A DNA stretch of 64,000 nucleotides from contig OZ022591.1 of assembly GCA_963669155.1 (NCBI GenBank), forward strand, positions 19,598,925 through 19,662,924. Reading direction: 5' to 3'. A program made the position numbers and the translations under genes. The notes beneath the pieces are model-generated. The model was given only the letters and a program-made list of their open reading frames with translations. It had not been told where the DNA came from and did not search any database. Origin of the DNA: Arbacia lixula. Lineage: Eukaryota > Echinodermata > Echinoidea > Arbacioida > Arbaciidae. This document shows, in pieces, positions 50,801 through 57,199 of the stretch. Position 1 is the first letter of the stretch. Each line of letters starts with the position of its first letter.

Positions 50801-53000
50801 TGAAATTTCTCAAAGGTCAGGGATCAAAGGTCAATGAACTTTGCCAAAATTGGCTAAAAATTGCTCCCAAACAGATATTTTTCACATTGAATCCAATACT
50901 AATGATTCAATTCAAACCAAGAGGTCAAAAGTCAATGAACATTGCCAAACTTGTCTAAACTTGAAAAAACAGAATGTTTCATTTCACATTGGAGCAATGG
51001 TACATTGCCCACCAAACATACATATATTCTGAGAATAGCAAAGAGGCGGAGGCATATTTATCGACTGCGTGGCAGTCGAATTGCTCTAGTTTCCCTTGAA
51101 AATCACGTCAAAGCCCGGGTGCATCTTATACACGGCGTTAGCAAAAATTGGGTCTTTCAAACCAAAACATATACACATGTATGGGACTATGCATTGTGTG
51201 ACATATAAAAAAGTAGATGGCTTTGATAGCCCGATACAATTGTTTACTGGTAATACAATCTCAATCACATCACCAGCATACTTAAAGTTGGGGTGCGTCT
51301 TGTACGCCGAAATTTATGGTACTTAGATCCTGGCCTGGCTTTGATCCACTCAGATGCTTGGCTGAGCAATTCCTGCATAATCTGCTATACAGACCATAGA
51401 TGGCAGCATATGAAAAACAATAAAATTCCTAACTGGGCCCAATCATGCCAAACTCATTTGGCTACTACAGTTCTGTGGCAAATTTTGACGTACAATTGGA
51501 CCAGGCGGGTGTTTCACCAAGCTGTTCGTAAGTTACGAACGACTTTATGAACGACTGGTGATCCCTTCTTGTGCTAAATACGATACCACACTTTGTTCAT
51601 TGAGAATCTGATTTAGCACAAGAAGGGATCACCAGTCGTTCATAAAGTCGTTCGTAACTTACGAACAGTTTGGTGAAACACCCCCTATGGTTCACAAAGC
51701 CCCAAATGTTAACTGTGTGCAGCTGGTTAAGCGCTGAATAAACACTGCATATTATTATTATGAATATGATTACAGCAGCATTTTGCTTGGCAGTGAGAGG
51801 CTTGAATGTGGATGCCATTGTTTGATGCCATTGTTGGATGCCATTGTTTGATGCCATTGTTTGATGCCATTGTTTGATGCCATTGCTTGTTGTTGCCTCA
51901 GGTGGCTGGGCAGACTGGGCTACAAGCAGTATGCAGACATCTTCCACCAGAAGGGCGTGCACACCGTGGAGCAGCTGGAAGAAATCAGCCTGGAGGTAAG
52001 CTAGGAGGAGGAGTCATATGTGGCTTTAGAAGATTCAAGAAAAATAGAATCAAGCAAAAGGCCTAGGAGGCACGATTGAAAGTGTCATAGTGCAATTTAG
52101 GATTTTGGAATTTAAGATTTTGTACACAAATCTATGCAAAATTTAATTTTTGACTGATTTTGGCCTGACATGCAATTATATAAAATTGCATAAGCTCAGG
52201 AACTATTTATCAAATTTGTTTGAACTTGGTCTCAAACGGGAGGAAAAAATCACTGAAGGGCGTGTCACGATTTGTAGCAATTGCATGTCAGTTATGGATT
52301 TTGTACGGGGGGGGGGTGGGGGGGGGGGTGGGGGGGGGGGGGGTTGTCAGAATGACCCTCCCCAGTCAGAATAGAGTAAAGAGAATAATGGGGCCCACTC
52401 TGTAACTGTACCTCTCCCACAGTTCCACAGTGTTGTAATAAGTTTGGTACTGAAATGTTTAAATCATTGTTAAGTATTTTATAAAGAGTGGGTTCAGAAT
52501 CAAATGAGGAACAAACCCTGACTTATACAATTAAAGGAGATTTATGAATGTTTCAAGTAAAATCATTGATATGATTACATGAGAGGTCACTTTCCACTAT
52601 TCTTCAGTCGGAAGTGCCTATAAATGGAAATATGATGTCACCTTCTCACAGAGTAGTCCGACCGATAGGATCATGTCATCTGTGTTGGCCTTAAGAGCCA
52701 TTTGAGGATTTCACTGTGCTAGTTGAGAAAGAAGCTATATGATGAATGTTGTTTCTGCCCTGCCTCCCCCAGGACCTGGCCCACATGCCCCAGCAGGCAC
52801 GGGAGACCCTGTGGCGGGCCGTCTTGGACCTCAAAAGTGGTCTGCACATGGGCACGCCGTCCATGGCGCGGATGGGTTCAGGCACCTCCACTGCCAGCCT
52901 ACATTCCAGTGGGTCGCTGAGTGGGAGCCAGGTCTACCGCGCTACTCGCTTCACCCTCAAACAAGTTCTGTCCTTCAAGGTGGAGAAGGAGGATGATTAA
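26794..53000 (+). CDS. p53/p63/p73 family transcription factor, whole gene (13 coding exons plus one alternative last exon)
   Basis: Sequence-specific tetrameric transcription factor of the p53 family; relatives act in the nucleus on DNA damage, cell death and germline or epithelial integrity. The joined exons give about 679 residues in the long form: transactivation motif (19-26), Pro-rich linker (to about 154), DNA-binding domain (about 155-340), KKRKV nuclear localisation signal (372-376), tetramerisation domain (about 379-415), Pro/Gln-rich linker (426-572), SAM domain (about 568-630) and a p63/p73-like C-terminal segment (about 636-679). The length is close to TAp63-alpha and TAp73-alpha. 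A short form ends at residue 448. All introns begin GT and end AG, and all phases match. The SAM domain and TID-like tail make it p63/p73-like, while the N-terminal motif looks more like p53. It is probably the single ancestral-type gene of this animal. That point is inference. Confidence 0.95.
28395..28855. repeat. Family C repeat (AGGTCA-rich), diverged copy
   Basis: GGTAGGGCAATGAACTGATT followed by repeated AGGTCAAAGGT motifs. It is closely similar to 58325-58640 and related to 37403-38165 and 49792-51065. Confidence 0.7.
28856..29342. mobile_element. MITE family A, copy 3
   Basis: Starts TATAGTCCACCCTAAAATG, includes CACAACATATGGGTGAGCAC and AGATCATAACTTTCTTACCC, and ends with TTGAAACCAACTTAACTTCA. 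It lies in intron 1, directly after a family C repeat. Confidence 0.75.
29463..30440 (-). mobile_element. 1 kb TIR element, copy 2 (inverted relative to 16022-17061)
   Basis: Ends TAGGCCTGAGTCGAATCGAT and CGATATGACTCAGGCTTA, with the same inner sequence as copy 1 on the opposite strand. It lies in intron 1, 180 bp before exon 2, and is 978 bp against 1040 bp for copy 1. Confidence 0.75.
30621..30801 (+). CDS. Coding exon 2: acidic and Gln-rich N-terminal region
   Basis: Follows an AACAG acceptor, completes glycine 33 and encodes residues to 93, ending in phase 0 at GTAAGG. The segment is acidic and glutamine-rich ([16 protein letters not shown], then [17 protein letters not shown]), as expected for a second transactivation region, and ends Ser-rich. 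There is little direct family similarity, so this exon rests on its frame, its splice sites and its match in phase to exon 1. The frame stays open past the donor, so the donor rather than a stop defines the end. Confidence 0.8.
30893..31445. repeat. Family D repeat, interrupted by a family B MITE
   Basis: ATATATTCCAGTTCATTGAT, GTGTCACATGACCAC and, after the insertion, GGTAAATGCGCGAC and GCGGAAAATCATTG are shared in order with 36985-37300, which lacks the insertion. Confidence 0.75.
31016..31230. mobile_element. MITE family B, copy inside family D
   Basis: Begins TAAAGGGCATATACTGTACT and ends with the inverted ACAGTATATGCCCTTTA, so the ends are exact inverted repeats. The inner palindrome has ATTTGTGATTTAATCAC-like arms. 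Confidence 0.85.
31446..33585. other. Intron 2, central part, no gene
   Basis: (CA)n at 32118-32160, a G-run at 32500-32519 and a T-run at 31889-31901. No exon in frame with neighbours is visible, and no alternative first exon for a delta-N form could be supported. Confidence 0.45.
33586..34375. repeat. Pyrimidine-only minisatellite, about 790 bp
   Basis: Almost every base on the + strand is C or T. Recurrent units of about 28-36 bp combine CTCTCTGTCCCCCA with CCCTTCTCCCCTCTCTTTCC. A block of about 180 bp (33935-34120 and 34118-34300) is itself duplicated. Long frames on both strands are artefacts of this composition. It lies in intron 2. Confidence 0.95.
35001..35185 (+). CDS. Coding exon 3: Pro/Ser-rich linker
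   Basis: Encodes residues 94-154 plus two bases of Asn155. It begins [16 protein letters not shown] and then runs rich in Pro, Ser and Thr ([15 protein letters not shown]), like the proline-rich region between the transactivation and DNA-binding domains of p53-family proteins. The base composition is clearly GC-richer than the surrounding intron, which helps mark the exon. Donor GTAAGA, phase 2. Confidence 0.88.
35205..35314. mobile_element. Short MITE in intron 3
   Basis: The left end GGGGCCATATTCATGAAA and the right end TTTCATGAAAATGGTCCCT are inverted copies, about 110 bp overall. It starts 20 bp after the exon 3 donor. Confidence 0.6.
35473..35554 (+). CDS. Coding exon 4: start of the DNA-binding domain
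   Basis: Encodes Asn155 to Thr182: [17 protein letters not shown], then SKSVSWT. It aligns with the first strands of the p53 and p63 core domain (NTDYPG and KSATWT in vertebrates). Lys177 corresponds to the loop L1 lysine, K120 in human p53. Acceptor TTACAG, donor GTAAGT, phase 0. The exon is only 82 bp. Confidence 0.93.
35840..35892. repeat. C10/A42 mononucleotide block
   Basis: A C-run directly followed by about 42 A, 130 bp upstream of exon 5. An A-tail of this kind could also be a retroposed end. Confidence 0.9.
36023..36200 (+). CDS. Coding exon 5: DNA-binding domain, first zinc ligands
   Basis: Encodes residues 183-241. [16 protein letters not shown] and EVVSRCPNH are family hallmarks. 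Arg232 corresponds to human p53 R175, and Cys233 and His236 to the first two zinc ligands (C176, H179). The acceptor TTTGTAG is preceded by a weak pyrimidine tract. The donor is GTATGT, phase 1. A C-run/A-run block lies about 130 bp upstream in the intron. Confidence 0.95.
36775..36965 (+). mobile_element. LINE reverse-transcriptase fragment
   Basis: [20 protein letters not shown], then [20 protein letters not shown] matches the region around the catalytic [YF]-x-DD box of non-LTR reverse transcriptases (here YGDD). Only about 60 residues remain, so it is a dead scrap in intron 5. It is probably the same broad LINE type as the pieces at 48087 and 60985. Confidence 0.75.
36985..37300. repeat. 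Family D repeat, uninterrupted copy
   Basis: Shares CCTCATTGATATATTCCAGT, TGTCACATGACCACA, GGTAAATGCGCGACA and GTGGAAAATCATTGAG with 30893-31445. Confidence 0.75.
37403..38165. repeat. Family C repeat in intron 5
   Basis: GAGGCCGGAGGCCTTCACGT, GGTTGTCCGTCATCC and ATATCTTGAGAACCGTTCA match the head of 49792-51065. The body has degenerate ATCCAAATC and GGTCAAAGGT units and ends TTGCCAACCAAACGTC. Confidence 0.75.
38262..38475 (+). CDS. Coding exon 6: core DNA-binding domain
   Basis: Encodes Glu242 (split) to Asp312. It contains RHSLCVPY, then C291-x3-C295 (zinc ligands, human C238 and C242) followed by VGGLNRRKI. Arg301 and Arg302 correspond to R248 and R249, and Gly298 to G245. This one 214 bp exon covers what vertebrates split at an intron between their exons 6 and 7. 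Donor GTGAGT, phase 2. Confidence 0.95.
38525..38672. mobile_element. Short MITE in intron 6
   Basis: AGGGCCCTGTTGCA at the left and TGCAACAGGGCCC at the right are exact inverted copies, overall about 148 bp, starting 50 bp after the exon 6 donor. Confidence 0.75.
38860..38987 (+). CDS. Coding exon 7: end of the DNA-binding domain
   Basis: Encodes Glu313 (split) to Arg355. It carries [19 protein letters not shown], the family's C-terminal DNA-contact helix: Arg326 is R273, Cys330 is C277, Arg333 is R280 and Arg335 is R282 of human p53. A Lys/Ser-rich hinge follows ([14 protein letters not shown]). Acceptor TTCAG, donor GTGAGG, phase 1. A 36 bp tandem repeat begins 40 bp past the donor. Confidence 0.95.
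39027..39206. repeat. 36 bp tandem repeat, five units
   Basis: Five nearly identical 36 bp units starting GTATGGTGAGGAAGTATGTC and ending AGATGGAGCA. Since 36 is a multiple of 3, frames stay open on both strands, but the repeat lies in intron 7, 40 bp past the donor. Confidence 0.95.
39851..39936 (+). CDS. Coding exon 8: nuclear localisation signal and start of tetramerisation domain
   Basis: Encodes residues 356 (split) to 384. [14 protein letters not shown] holds a classical monopartite nuclear localisation signal (KKRKV, 372-376). DDEVFTIT is the first strand of the tetramerisation domain; p53 has EYFTL and p63 DDELLYLPV at this place. Acceptor TTGCAG, donor GTGAGT, phase 0. Confidence 0.93.
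39971..40119. mobile_element. Short MITE in intron 8
   Basis: GGGCATTTCATGAAAGTTGT and, inverted, ACAACTTTCATGTAATGCCC bound about 149 bp with a small internal palindrome (GGCACTAGCC). Confidence 0.75.
40330..40395. repeat. Short tandem GCCTTTTTTACG units
   Basis: Four to five degenerate copies of GGCCTTTTTTACG in intron 8. Confidence 0.75.
41132..41253 (+). CDS. Coding exon 9: tetramerisation helix
   Basis: Encodes residues 385-424 plus two bases of Gln425. [19 protein letters not shown] closely matches the p63/p73 helix (GRE-x-[YF]E-x-L-x-KIKESLEL). A Gln-rich extension follows ([10 protein letters not shown]), as in p63. Donor GTAAGT, phase 2. This donor can join either 43391 or 47782, which both complete Gln425 in frame; the choice decides the protein's ending. 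Confidence 0.95.
42753..42990. mobile_element. MITE family B, copy in intron 9
   Basis: TTATTTGCCCTCAAATGATC and its inverted form (GATCATATGAGGGCAAATAA) flank an inner AATCACAAAT palindrome. It ends ACAGTATATTCCTTTTAAA. Confidence 0.8.
43391..43463 (+). CDS. Alternative terminal coding exon 10S: short basic tail
   Basis: After an acceptor reading CGGCTGCAG, the frame continues as [19 protein letters not shown] and then EKQK with a TAG stop at 43461-43463, giving a 448-residue protein without SAM domain. The tail extends the tetramerisation helix and ends in a Lys/Arg cluster, reminiscent of the basic C-terminus of p53, though not clearly homologous. The exon needs no donor: a 3' UTR would follow, with AATAAA candidates at 44756 and 46865. 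The second has a GT-rich stretch downstream. Expression is inferred from structure only. Confidence 0.82.
45063..45558. mobile_element. MITE family A, copy 4 (best preserved)
   Basis: Starts TTAAAGGGATAGTTCACCCT and ends AGGGTGAATGATCCCTTAA. The long arms share GTGAGGTGCTCTCCC and CATATGTTGTGT, inverted on the other side. It abuts a family B copy. If the short transcript runs to 46.9 kb, both MITEs are in its 3' UTR and could form a hairpin. Confidence 0.85.
45559..45842. mobile_element. MITE family B, full copy
   Basis: Starts TAAAGGGAAAACAAAAC and ends CAGTATATTCCCTTTAAA. The inner arms TGAAAGTTATTTGCCCTCAA and TTGAGGGCAAATAACTTTCA are exact inverted copies. Confidence 0.85.
46865..46925 (+). 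terminator. Candidate poly(A) signal of the short transcript
   Basis: AATAAA at 46865-46870 is followed within 20-50 bp by a T/GT-rich stretch (GTGCTGTTATTTTGTTTGTA), the usual layout of a strong animal cleavage site. An earlier AATAAA at 44756 and a later one at 47064 are alternatives. If used, exon 10S plus 3' UTR would be about 3.5 kb and contain two MITE copies. Confidence 0.45.
47225..47350. repeat. Family E repeat, fragment
   Basis: GATCGGCTGAGACCTACATG and TAGTAATCACTTGTCCTGTT are shared with 48455-48715 (TTCGGCTGAGACCTAGTAAT). Confidence 0.6.
47430..47520 (-). repeat. Possible tRNA-derived SINE head
   Basis: On the minus strand GAGCAGCGTGGCTCAATAGG (A-box-like) precedes GGGTTCGAATCCC (perfect B box). 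The spacing is too short for a working tRNA, so this looks like a decayed SINE. Confidence 0.45.
47782..48080 (+). CDS. Coding exon 10L: Pro/Gln-rich linker of the long form
   Basis: After CCTACAG it completes Gln425 and encodes residues to about 524. The segment is Pro/Ser/Thr-rich with two glutamine runs ([17 protein letters not shown]), like the linker between tetramerisation and SAM domains in p63/p73. Two donors fit in the same phase: GTAAAG after 48074 and GTTTGC after 48080. They would give TTIY-EAD or TTICKD-EAD. The first has the better donor consensus. A LINE fragment begins a few bases past the exon. Confidence 0.88.
48087..48418 (-). mobile_element. LINE C-terminal fragment, antisense, next to exon 10L
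   Basis: The minus frame reads [29 protein letters not shown] and [20 protein letters not shown], the well-known C-terminal end of RTE/Jockey-type LINE polymerases (FEMWCWRRML, WTDK-x-TN, GKVEGKRGRGR). Only this end is present. It abuts the exon 10L donor region. Confidence 0.8.
48455..48715. repeat. Family E repeat, longer copy
   Basis: From GGTTCGGCTGAGACC to TCGTGGTTCGCGAACCACC, the last part being a perfect palindrome (GTGGTTCGCGAACCAC). It includes AGGGGTCAAAAGGTCAAATG. Confidence 0.6.
49071..49215 (+). CDS. Coding exon 11: linker before the SAM domain
   Basis: Encodes about residues 525-572: [20 protein letters not shown], then [19 protein letters not shown] and NPDVSIGG. It is Pro/Asn-rich with no recognisable fold until the last residues, which lead into the SAM domain. 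Acceptor TCATGTAG, donor GTAAGG, phase 2. The GC content and open frame contrast with the pyrimidine-rich intron just upstream. Confidence 0.88.
49792..51065. repeat. Family C repeat, full copy with internal tandem units
   Basis: The head GCCACGAAGTGGCCGGAGGC is followed by (GTCC)n and CTTGAGAACCGTTCAGCAGA. The body has about six units of 150-170 bp, each with AATAAATCCAAATCCAA, ATGGTACAAAGATGGATCAC and AGGTCAGAGGTCAAAGGTCA. The tail is AAGAGGCGGAGGCATATTTA. It lies in intron 11. No coding. Confidence 0.85.
51508..51688. mobile_element. Hairpin MITE with nearly perfect 72 bp arms
   Basis: The left arm from GGGTGTTTCACCAAGCTGTT to CTTCTTGTGCTAAAT is matched by the inverted right arm with a single mismatch by my count, around a loop of about 30 bp. 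The near identity means recent insertion or repair between arms. It lies in intron 11, about 215 bp before the SAM exon. Confidence 0.9.
51813..51892. repeat. 13 bp tandem repeat before the SAM exon
   Basis: Six units of GATGCCATTGTTT with one or two changes, ending about 10 bp before the acceptor of exon 12. They occupy the place of the pyrimidine tract and branch point. Confidence 0.9.
51902..51995 (+). CDS. Coding exon 12: first half of the SAM domain
   Basis: Encodes Gly573 to Glu604: [19 protein letters not shown] and then [13 protein letters not shown]. It aligns with the p63/p73 SAM domain (FLARLGCSSCLDYFTTQGL, then T-x-YQIEHYSMD). SAM domains are five-helix bundles for protein or lipid contacts. 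Acceptor TTGCCTCAG, donor GTAAGC, phase 0. A 13 bp tandem repeat ends just before the acceptor. Confidence 0.94.
52308..52343. repeat. G-run
   Basis: About 36 bases of G with three T interruptions in intron 12; potential G-quadruplex on the coding strand. Confidence 0.9.
52773..53000 (+). CDS. Coding exon 13: end of SAM domain, TID-like tail and stop
   Basis: Encodes residues 605-679 and a TAA stop at 52998-53000. [20 protein letters not shown] completes the SAM domain. After a Ser/Thr/Gly-rich stretch, [15 protein letters not shown] matches the p63/p73 transactivation-inhibitory segment (DAVRFTLRQTISF in p63). In p63 this segment folds back on the transactivation domain and keeps the dimer inactive; whether it does so here is unknown. 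Acceptor CCCCCAG. Confidence 0.95.
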   Translation, partial: DLAHMPQQARETLWRAVLDLKSGLHMGTPSMARMGSGTSTASLHSSGSLSGSQVYRATRFTLKQVLSFKVEKEDD

Positions 53001-54920
53001 GACTGGGTGCACCCCTCGACGTGCGCGACCTAATCCAGTGCCGCACCAACAGCAAGTCTATCTGCATTCTAGCGGGTCCCTGAGTTGCAGTTGGGATTCA
53101 ACGCATCGAGGTCAGCTTCGGCTTGACCCAGGAAGTGCTTCTTGAGCGGATCACAGTGGGCATGACGTTGCCTAGTCTCCCGACTTATCTGCCATCCTGC
53201 CAAGCGCATCATGCTGCATTAGCGGTGCGGGCCAGTGTTGGGCCTAGTAATGGACGCGACTGTCACCATGGTACCCTGCAACCTCACACTCCGTTGTGCT
53301 GATGTCTTGGATGAGGAAACCATCATCTCTATGTCAATCATGCTGCTATGGCAATGGCAAGGGCCGATTGATATGTATGAGAAGAGCCATATGATTGCTG
53401 GAAGAGTCGCCCATCTCTCTAATGACGCATCTTGTTTTTGATGGGACACTAAGCGAAGAAGTAGACTAGCATGCCGAGATATAGTGCCCAGTAGCCTGCT
53501 TCACAGAATCAAAATCAGCAAGTGTAAGAAGTGTAGTGTCACTTGTAGCAGCATTGCCTCTGTGAGGCTGTCGCACTCCTACATTGCATTCCTCAGCACA
53601 CCTACAGAGTTGCCAATGTGAGGATTGGGTGCAGAACTGTAGCTGCAGAGCCAGTGACTGCCAGGACTTTTGCAGGATTTGTTTGTTTATTCTAGGAATC
53701 CCCTACTGAGTGCGGTAAAAAGAAGAACACGCAGAGGAAGGTAGTCCCGATTTCAATCTCTGTCACCCTTTCAACAATCTTGCATCAATCATGTGTACTC
53801 TTTTGATAATCATTGTGTCAGTCCAACCATGTAGACTGAGAGCAGAAGCGAAGCAGCAGTAGCGGCACGTCAAACAGTCAGTCCCTGTAGAACAGGCACT
53901 GCTACAGTAGCAGATAAGGTGACAGCTAGTGCACATAGTGGATCGCTAGTGGACGCCATTGAGGATGAAGTGCCTAGTGGCACCATTAGAAATGTGTGGA
54001 GTGAATGGTGTCATGATGCGTGCTGTTGGTATGGATGTTGTCTGAAGCCTGCAGGATATTTGATGCCACGTTCCAAGACATCAACATGTCCTTGTTGGAG
54101 GGGATCCAGTGCATGACTGGGCTGCACTTCAGTTTTGAACATGGCAATGGATATTATCAGACCCATCTGGAAGGCATTTGTGCTGGTGAAGGTTCTGGAC
54201 CTCTTCAATGTTGAACATTCCAATGGATGTCGCCAGACCCATCTAGAGGTTGCCGAGAATTCAATGTACCTGGGGCATGGCTGCTATGGTGTTAGCTGTA
54301 GCTGAGTAATGCCAGTTTGACAGCATGTTGCACCTGTTTGGCAGACTGTGGACAATGGACAGATAGGGCCTGAGGTTAGCTTCATGAAAGAGAGGATTCC
54401 AGGCAAGATGTCATTCCTGTGCCTAGACCATATAAAACTCTCTAGGAAAAAAAAAATGGTTGTGCAGCAATGCAGGAAGTTGGAGTAGGAGCTCACATTC
54501 TTCCTTGAGATTACACTAAAGGCCTAAAAACTGATGAAAGGTAACAAGGCCAATGCAAACTGTAATATCTCTTATGTATCTCCTCCCAAGTGTGACTTCA
54601 CAAGCATAAATCTAACCACCAGGACATGTGATATATGTCCATACATGCTGCCCAACTTCGGAGAGACAAATTGTTAAAAATTCACTTATTGATGTTTTGG
54701 TCTTTTACTCAGCATGCTGCACTTGCGAGCAATATGTGAGCAATATGTGACAGTGTAACATTCATCTGGCCAACATGATGGAATGTTGCACTAATGCCAG
54801 TGGAAATGATGGACACATTTTGCTCATTCGCAAGCAATGATGATTTGTGCAGTTGCTTCCTTTTGCCAAAGTACAGCAGATGTGTGTATAACAGCTGCAA
54901 AGATGCCTAATCATCAAGGG
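53001..54920 (+). other. Probable 3' UTR / 3' flank of the long transcript
   Basis: No gene seen after the stop. Stops occur in all frames and no family match is visible. An approximately 45 bp stretch is imperfectly repeated (around 54131-54170 and 54210-54245). No convincing AATAAA lies before 54990; the nearest ones are inside the MITE at 54925-55532. Confidence 0.4.
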
Positions 54921-54924
54921 ATTA

Positions 54925-55532
54925 AAGGGTTACTAAATTAGAAAAATAAGCTCCCACTAATTTATGTAAAATTATCCACTAAAATTCGTTTGCCGCAATA
55001 AAGTCTCATTTTGACAAAAATCTGAAAAAACGCACACCTCCAGTGACGTCAGAAAAATAAAAATGCCATAAATGCCAACGGCGTGAATAAAATATTTTAT
55101 TCACGCCATGAAAGCACACCTCCAGTGACGTCAGAAAAATAAAAATGCCATAAATGCCAACGGCGTGAATAAAATATTTTATTCACGCCATGAAAGCAAT
55201 ACGTTACCAATGGGAACCCCAAAGCTTGTCCGAGGTTTGTCCGAGTAGCAACAACTAATAGATTCAAAGTGCATTCCATCCATTGAATCTGAATGACAAG
55301 ATACTGGTGAATGCAATAACACGTTCCTACACAGTTAGAGGGAAAGTTGTGAATACATTACGAAAATGGTCTATGGTTGACTTCCGTACACGCCATTGGC
55401 ATTTATGGCATTTTGACTTTTCTGACGTCACTGGAGGTGTGTGTTTTTTCAAATTTTCGTCAAAATGAGACTTTATTGCGGAAAAAAAGGTGAAATTCGT
55501 TTTCAGTGGATAATTTTACTTAGTAACCCTTT
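54925..55532. mobile_element. TTAA-flanked MITE, about 600 bp
   Basis: TTAAAGGGTTACTAA at the left and TTAGTAACCCTTTAA at the right. Inner arms (CAATAAAGTCTCATTTTGAC, ACCTCCAGTGACGTCAGAAA) recur inverted. The TTAA at each edge fits a piggyBac-type target. It carries an exact 82 bp tandem duplication and AATAAA hexamers. Confidence 0.8.
55032..55195. repeat. Exact 82 bp tandem duplication
   Basis: 55032-55113 and 55114-55195 are identical base for base as I read them. Each contains a 30 bp palindrome built on GGCGTGAATAAAATATTTTA. Confidence 0.95.
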
Positions 55533-56760
55533 AAGGTGAATCACCTCAGCTTCATAATTATGCATTCATAATCACTAAACTTTTGATGAGAAAAAGGGGA
55601 GACAGGATGGTGGTTGGAACCTCAAACCCAGTCGTTTTGCTTTTTTAGAGCAGAATGATGCATGGGATTGAAAATCAATTAAAAACTTATCAGTATTATT
55701 TGACAGCTTAGCTTTATGATATTGTTAAACTGGTAGTAGTTGCAACTAGTAAGCTGGAAATGGCCAATGAGCTGGTTTTTGTATTGTCAGAGATGCCATG
55801 CCATGGTAGTAACTAAGCATTGCTTGTAAATGAGTGACCTCTATTGCTTGGCCTTTCCCTGTTACTTTTAAAGCAAACTCCATGCTCAGTTCAAATGCAG
55901 GTATAGTTCAATCGTAGAATCAACAAGAGTCCAGTTTCTTTCTGCTTGTCTTGCACTGTGCAGACACCCACATGTGCCTCCCTCGTCTTAGTTTGTGCCA
56001 GATCAAATCTGCCCTAATCTGACAAAAGGAAGCAACTAACAAAAGAGACATTTCTTGTAAATGAGCAAAATGTCTCTGTCACTTGCATTGGCAACAGTGC
56101 AGCACCACATCATGTTTGATTGAATGTCTCACAGCAAGATGAATACTTCTTCTCCAGAGTTTGTCTGTATGTAAGGAATGCTGGGTACAATCTAAGAGTA
56201 CCAATAACCCAGATTTGAGTGATTTGTCACTTGCTTCCTTTTGTCAGAGTAGGGCAGAAATGCTGTTCTATGGGATATGTATAAAAGTGGTGCACGCATG
56301 TGAAGAAGTCGCTCATGAACACTTAGGCGGATGCAGACCAGATCCGATGTCCGACACGAAATACGACTTTCCGACAAAACATCAAAATAAAAATTAGAGC
56401 AGTGCAAATCCAGTTTGTCTATTCACACCGAAGCAACACAGCAAAAAAAGTTGTGTCCAACACATTTTTTTGTATTCAAATATTTGATCATGTAGCAATT
56501 TTTCATACATGACAATCCAACATTTAGCCAGAGACCAATCACAACAGCAGATTCTTATGACATCACTCCAAAAGTTTGGCTTTTCAAATGAATTGTTGCT
56601 GAAAATCTTTGCGAACACCCCATTTCAGTCGATCTATTCAAATGTGTGTTGGACAGAAAAAATGGTACATTGCTATTGGTTATGCACATCGTGTCTCTTG
56701 GTGAAGCATAATTAACTTCTTCAAGATGGGCAAAATCTTTTTCAGTCTTTCAGTTGATTC

Positions 56761-56796
56761 ACCCCCCCCCCCCCCCCACACACACACACACACATT
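56761..56796. repeat. C-run followed by (CA)n
   Basis: About 16 C then CA repeats. Confidence 0.9.
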
Positions 56797-57129
56797 TGTT
56801 TTAGGGTTAATAGAGGTTGTTAATTCATCCAAATGTTATCTGGGCACATTAATTGCTGTTCAATTCCAATCTTACTTGGGTTTGAAAGGCCTCGACTGGA
56901 GACTAGTCTAACATTAATGCAAGTAAACATAAGAAGTGATCGTAGTGTAGGGTCTAGAGGTTTATACAGGTAGTAGTCAATAATGATTGTTGTTATATGC
57001 AACTGTTTTCTGCATAACTGTCATCGTTACACCTTAATCTTACTTTAACTTTGAAAGGCCTTGACTCACATGCACCATAATTTTAATAGACCAGTGTTAT
57101 CAATTTAGTAACCTATTACCCCAATTCTG

Positions 57130-57155
57130 ACGGGGGGAGGGGGGGGGGGGGGAAT
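57130..57155. repeat. G-run
   Basis: GGGGGGAGGGGGG-type tract preceding the 165 bp duplication. Confidence 0.85.
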
Positions 57156-57199
57156 TCGGAGGATACTATGGATTTGGTGCCTCGTTGCGCCATAGCCGC

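Larger units (their letters stand above)
54755..56110. repeat. Diverged inverted repeat pair around a MITE
   Basis: CAGTTGCTTCCTTTTG and ACATTTTGCTCATT near 54785-54875 recur inverted at about 55995-56105. A further partial copy lies near 56228. This may be a fold-back element interrupted by the MITE at 54925-55532. Confidence 0.5.
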
